The position numbers and the translations under genes are program-made. Source: Lactarius indigo (taxonomy: Eukaryota; Basidiomycota; Agaricomycetes; Russulales; Russulaceae). From it: a stretch of DNA of 64,000 bases. Shown here in pieces: positions 60,498 through 64,000 of this stretch. Every line of letters starts with the position of its first letter. The first letter of the stretch is position 1. Below the pieces are notes generated by a model. The model made no database searches, was not told where the DNA came from, and worked only from the letters and a program-made list of their open reading frames with translations. The DNA lies in NCBI GenBank assembly GCA_025766275.1, contig JAFKAC010000061.1, positions 248,001 to 312,000 on the forward strand, written 5' to 3'.

Positions 60498-60869
60498 TCA
60501 TCGAGTCCCCGCTGACGAACTTCCCGCCCTTGCATCGTGAAAAAAGAGCGAGCGGGCCCAGTGTCGTAACCAGCCCGCGGCACTACCTTCTTTCGAAGGT
60601 TGTGGTGTATGGCCCTGAGAGAACAACCCCTTCACGGAGCGTATCAAAGGCTGTATGAACACGGTCGCGGTGCCCCTGCGACGACAGGTGTCCGGTCATG
60701 TGGATAGTAGTAGGTTGCAAATCCGACGAACGTACCAAAGAGCCCCCTGCAGCAAAGGACTGATGACCTGATCTCGTATTGTGACCCAGACGACGGATTG
60801 CCAACCGGGTCCCGCGGTCGCGAGCTTGGCGAGGTATGTCGGCTCGAAACGGAGGTCGGGGATGATCAT
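60498..60869 (-). CDS. Small single-span membrane protein, possibly DUF1770/ATG43-like
   Basis: Two exons, 60869-60736 and 60675-60498, with a 60-nt GT-AG intron (60735-60676) that keeps frame. Protein: MIIPDLRFEPTYLAKL, GPGWQSVVWVTIRDQVISPL, LQGALWGTATVFIQPLIRSV, then a basic tail KGLFSQGHTPQPSKEG ending SSAGTR. PDLRFE-x-x-YL and RDQVxxPLLQGxLW recall a fungal family of small mitochondrial outer-membrane proteins (DUF1770, including the fission-yeast mitophagy receptor Atg43); this link is from memory and uncertain. The chosen ATG has a good context (ccaccATGa), but the frame stays open upstream to about 60977, close to the junction with the FunK1 unit at 61031, so the 5' end may be truncated. 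Confidence 0.55.
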
Positions 60870-61049
60870 GGTGGGTTTCAGGCGCCGTGGTACGTCATGT
60901 TTTGTACGAGGACGCGAGCCGCTCTGATTTTCTGCGTGACTGCGGGCGAGGGCGAGGACGGTGATGTAGGTAAGCAACGTATCAGGGACAACACGACGAA
61001 GACGGGACAGGGACTGTACATGGACACGAGAGATACAAAATATGTAACG

Positions 61050-63344
61050 CTACTCGTTCAGCAACAACTCGCCGCTGAAATCCACAACATCTTCCCAGTT
61101 AGAAAATTTGCTGATGGTTTTAAGATGCTTGTATCCCGACTGAATGAATTCTTTGTAAACCCTTCCACAGCGCTTGTCAAGTTCATGGAAAACTCTTGTT
61201 TTGACATTACTCGCGTCACCGTCGTCTATTGCTTCAGTAAAACTTTTCTGAAGTTTACGGATACCAGCTTGAGATCGCTCAGAGATGCGCAACCAGTCCT
61301 GGATGAGGTCTTTGAAGATCTTTTCCTTCCAATCCTCTGCGGAGTCTTTCTTGAGGAGAATGTAGGGAATATTGCGACTAGAAAGGGAACACCCTAGGTC
61401 GTAGATTATCGATTTTTCGTTGGTTATCTTTGCAAACTTCTTAAAAATGTGAACAAGTGACCAGACCAGGACCCATAGAAACGACTCGAGGTAGTCAATC
61501 GCTGTGTGCAGAACTGGTTTGTTTAAGCGCCAGTCGGAAAGCAGGCGGATAGATACGAAGGGTAGCGTGCCCTATTGTACACAACATGGATAAGTAAAAG
61601 AGCATCAAATACATTGCAACATACCGATCGTTCCGATGATGGGGTAATTGCATCCTTGCGCCAGTTAATTGCGTGGTCACCGTCAACTAGAAAGCCTCGA
61701 CATAACTTGACATCTTGGTCATGCAGGTCGAGCCTAGAACATATCCAAGTAAGAGAAGAGTGTACGTGAATAAAATATTGTACCTACAAGCTCACGGAGA
61801 GACCAGGGGCCCTATCGATTGGCTCTTGTAGGCGGAGGATATTTCCGCTGCTAACGTCCCTGTGAAGGATGCCTCCGAGAAACAAATTGTAGTGACCTAA
61901 GATAGGGAGCAGTGAGATCGAATAAAGGGCGGAGGTGTAATCCTACTCACCAATCATAGAATGAAGGATTGTTTCCACGAGCCCGGCCGGTGTCGGTATC
62001 CCGGCCACTTTGTCTGAAGTATCCAGGAGTGGCAGACCCTCAAGCGCCATCGCGGTGCAATGTAGTTGTTTGATCTCAGGGGGGAAGACTGGTCTGTCAT
62101 TGACGAGTTTCCAGATTTGCGCATTCGAGAGGTGATGTGCTGTTGAACCAAATGACTCCTCCGCGGTACAAACACGGTATCCAATGATGTCGACGATTCC
62201 GAATTGGTTACGGAAATGAGAGAGTAAGCTCCCTTCCGAAGGGTGTCCCTCGGTCTGATACGACAGTTTATACACCATCTTCTCGGGCAATTGAGACTCT
62301 CCACCGACGAGCGTCAGCTCCCGGGATTGACACCCGGGGATATCTGTGACGTCTGTGGTTCGTACTGGATGCACGACATGTGAGTTGAGTGTGGACAAGC
62401 CAAAATGGTAATATCGCACATTTTAGACTGTACACAGCTGTGGCATGCCCGCGAATACAGTCTCGATTCTGGATCGTACGCACAATATCATAGTAACGGT
62501 CGTTGAGGCGGTACACATCTTTGACGCGTGTCGTATCCAGGCCAAATGCCGCTTCGTCTCGAATGGATAGGATTCCAACCATATGTTCGACGACGCTTCG
62601 GAATCCGTCCTTTTCTTTGAGCTTTAGTAGTTCAGAGGAAGATACGCCAGAGCGGTGGAAGCAGAGGAAGCGCAACGTCAGCGCTTTGTGGTCAATTGCA
62701 ATGGCGATGGAAAATGATCGTCTTCGATCAAGTGAGAGGTGGTCGCGAGCGTATGTCGCTAATTGCTTGACGGTATTAAGTGAATGATCCTTGACTTCAA
62801 TGATAACGGCAACGTCTTCCCAGAAAATTTTGGGCCTGTCTGATGTGCGTGGACGAAGCAGCCCCAAAATGTCAGGCTTCAAAGCCGTCCCCGAGTCCAA
62901 TATGTTAGCCATCCGGACATCATGAGGCTCGAAGTGAAGATCCTTGAGGTAGCGCGCACGAGTGACACAAGTCTTGACAGCGAGGACGAGGATATTAAGG
63001 AGGTGTGCGAAGGGCCCGTAAGAGTCTCTCTCTGCACTGAAACCACGGGGTGGGAGCCGCGGGACCGCCTCGGTCGACACTGAGTCACTGAACAAGGTGT
63101 TATGGGTGAGATTGATATTATGCTGAAGGTAATCGGCCACCATCTGAACATCGTGCGGGTCGGCCTGCAAGGAACCACCCCAAGCGGTTAGGGCGACGGT
63201 GAATGTAGCACTTTCAAGCTCTTCAAAGATCTTTTCCTTCATTACAGCCTGGGTGGTGACTAGGGAGGTGGTGGGCGTGGCACCACTAACTCGATAAGAT
63301 GACATATGGCTTCGGGTTACTACAGGAGGATTTGTGGTGGTCAT
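61050..63344 (-). CDS. FunK1 fungal-type protein kinase, copy C
   Basis: Third paralogue, same span (2295 bp) and exon structure as copy A: exon 1 63344-62420, 67-nt intron 62419-62353, three further introns. Start MTTTNPPVVTRSHMSSYRVS; FWEDVAVIIEVK; MVYKLSYQTEGHPSEGSLL; HRDVSSGNI; GFLVDGDHA-type metal site; GTLPFVS; C-terminus SGELLLNE. The normally conserved DDLESFLW is DYLESFLW here (a single base change, gac to tac, near 61493). No stop or frameshift was seen. Probably expressed, but activity cannot be judged. Confidence 0.8.
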
Positions 63345-63623
63345 GATGAGCGAACAGTTAATGTTTTTTTTTTTGGAAAGCGTTTCATTCTTAGCGTTAG
63401 ATATGTCCCTAATTACTAATAATAATTGCTAGCACGCATGGAGCCATGGAGTTTGGGGATGTGTGGGACTCGGTGCACACAATCATCGAAGGTCCTGGCG
63501 CTACGTGCTCCAAGCTGAGTAAGAGGAGGAAACGTACAAAGTAAGACTTCTTTCTTTAAGTACAAAGAAGTCTTGTACTTCGAGAGGGATGAGGAAAGGA
63601 AGAAATAAGAGAACACGAACAAA

Positions 63624-63745
63624 GGCCGCGTGGCCGAGGTAATTGAGAGCTTGATTGAGAGTCCGAAAATGGGCAGTTTCGGGCTCAGCCAGAAAGCTGG
63701 CCTTGCTTACACCTCCCAGGGGGTTCGAATCTTGACCGTCCCTGG
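63624..63745 (+). other. tRNA-like A/B-box segment inside FunK1 unit
   Basis: The plus strand reads tggccgaggtaattgag (A-box-like) followed about 90 nt later by gggttcgaatc (B-box-like); the same pair is in unit A at 4811-4910. The T-stem is not convincingly paired, so this is not a functional tRNA. It could be a decayed tRNA-derived SINE, or chance. Unit B has lost the B-box part by an approximately 63-nt deletion. Confidence 0.3.
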
Positions 63746-64000
63746 TCAAGTTACTTCCAAGAAAAATGTGAGCTAAAACAATGGTGGGAAGGGTGGCATT
63801 GAAAGTGAAAATTAAGTTCTTCGTCAAGCGTCGCCGAGTCCTTGAGTCCTAGTCCTAATGCGAAAGACTACACCTCCGGGGTTGAAGCAGGTCATCGTCT
63901 TGCACTGTCGAACATCATGTATTAATTTGAGTACCAAGACTAACCCTCCAGGGTCGAAAACGAAGTGCGGACCGCGGGGCGTGAGCCATCCGAGTCAGGG

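Larger units (their letters stand above)
61031..64000 (-). repeat. Third FunK1 unit (C), running off the window
   Basis: Same orientation and content as 2199-6863: FunK1 gene, then upstream sequence matching 4546-5190 of unit A up to the last base of the window. The 3' boundary differs from units A and B: homology stops at gagatacaaaatatg (61031), about 15 bp short of their common end. Confidence 0.85.

Overview
The window is nuclear DNA of a filamentous basidiomycete, most probably an Agaricomycete. The evidence is short GT-AG introns of about 50-70 nt in nearly every gene, three FunK1 (fungal-type) protein kinases, a DUF6535 membrane protein, NACHT-ankyrin and NACHT-WD40 STAND proteins, duplicated G-alpha genes and a chromodomain Ty3/gypsy retrotransposon. 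I do not name a species.

Layout. 1-1051: 5' part of the mitochondrial dihydrolipoamide dehydrogenase gene (minus). 2199-13617: two arms of about 4.7 kb in inverted orientation (2199-6863 and 8905-13617), each carrying a decayed gag-like ORF and an apparently intact FunK1 kinase. Between them lies a mitochondrial-carrier pseudogene, and a third copy of the same unit runs off the right edge (61031-64000). 14090-15660: Na+/H+ exchanger pseudogene. 16300-21900: tandem duplication holding two complete G-alpha genes. 22238-28170: DUF6535 membrane protein with one frameshift, a HEN1-type small-RNA methyltransferase and a multi-pass membrane protein. 29721-31032: PP6/Sit4-type phosphatase. 31807-35767: Goodbye-NACHT-ankyrin protein. 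39861-45266: C2-NACHT-WD40 protein with 14 near-identical WD repeats. Two pieces of a glycoside-hydrolase-like gene lie at 49221-50801 and 37497-38077. 51054-58748: complete LTR retrotransposon with LTRs identical as read and a 5-bp target duplication. 60498-60869: small membrane-protein gene.

The housekeeping genes (LPD, HEN1, PP6) are islands in a dynamic accessory region rich in repeats, pseudogenes and STAND genes. The most unusual signals are in the retrotransposon. Its 11-nt primer-binding site is an exact complement of its own predicted RNA 5' end, as in Tf1-type self-priming. It has a G_GGA_AAA slippery heptamer between gag and pol. There is no ATG in any frame for 744 nt, from the predicted RNA start through the first 169 codons of gag, which suggests non-AUG initiation of Gag. 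Other notable signals are a 25-nt micro-exon encoding a NACHT P-loop next to a GC-AG intron, a 79-bp poly(A) retroposition with a 12-bp target duplication inside one arm, and homogenised WD40 repeats that vary at only a few positions.

All exon joins were worked out by eye from splice signals and family resemblance. No alignment or database search was run.
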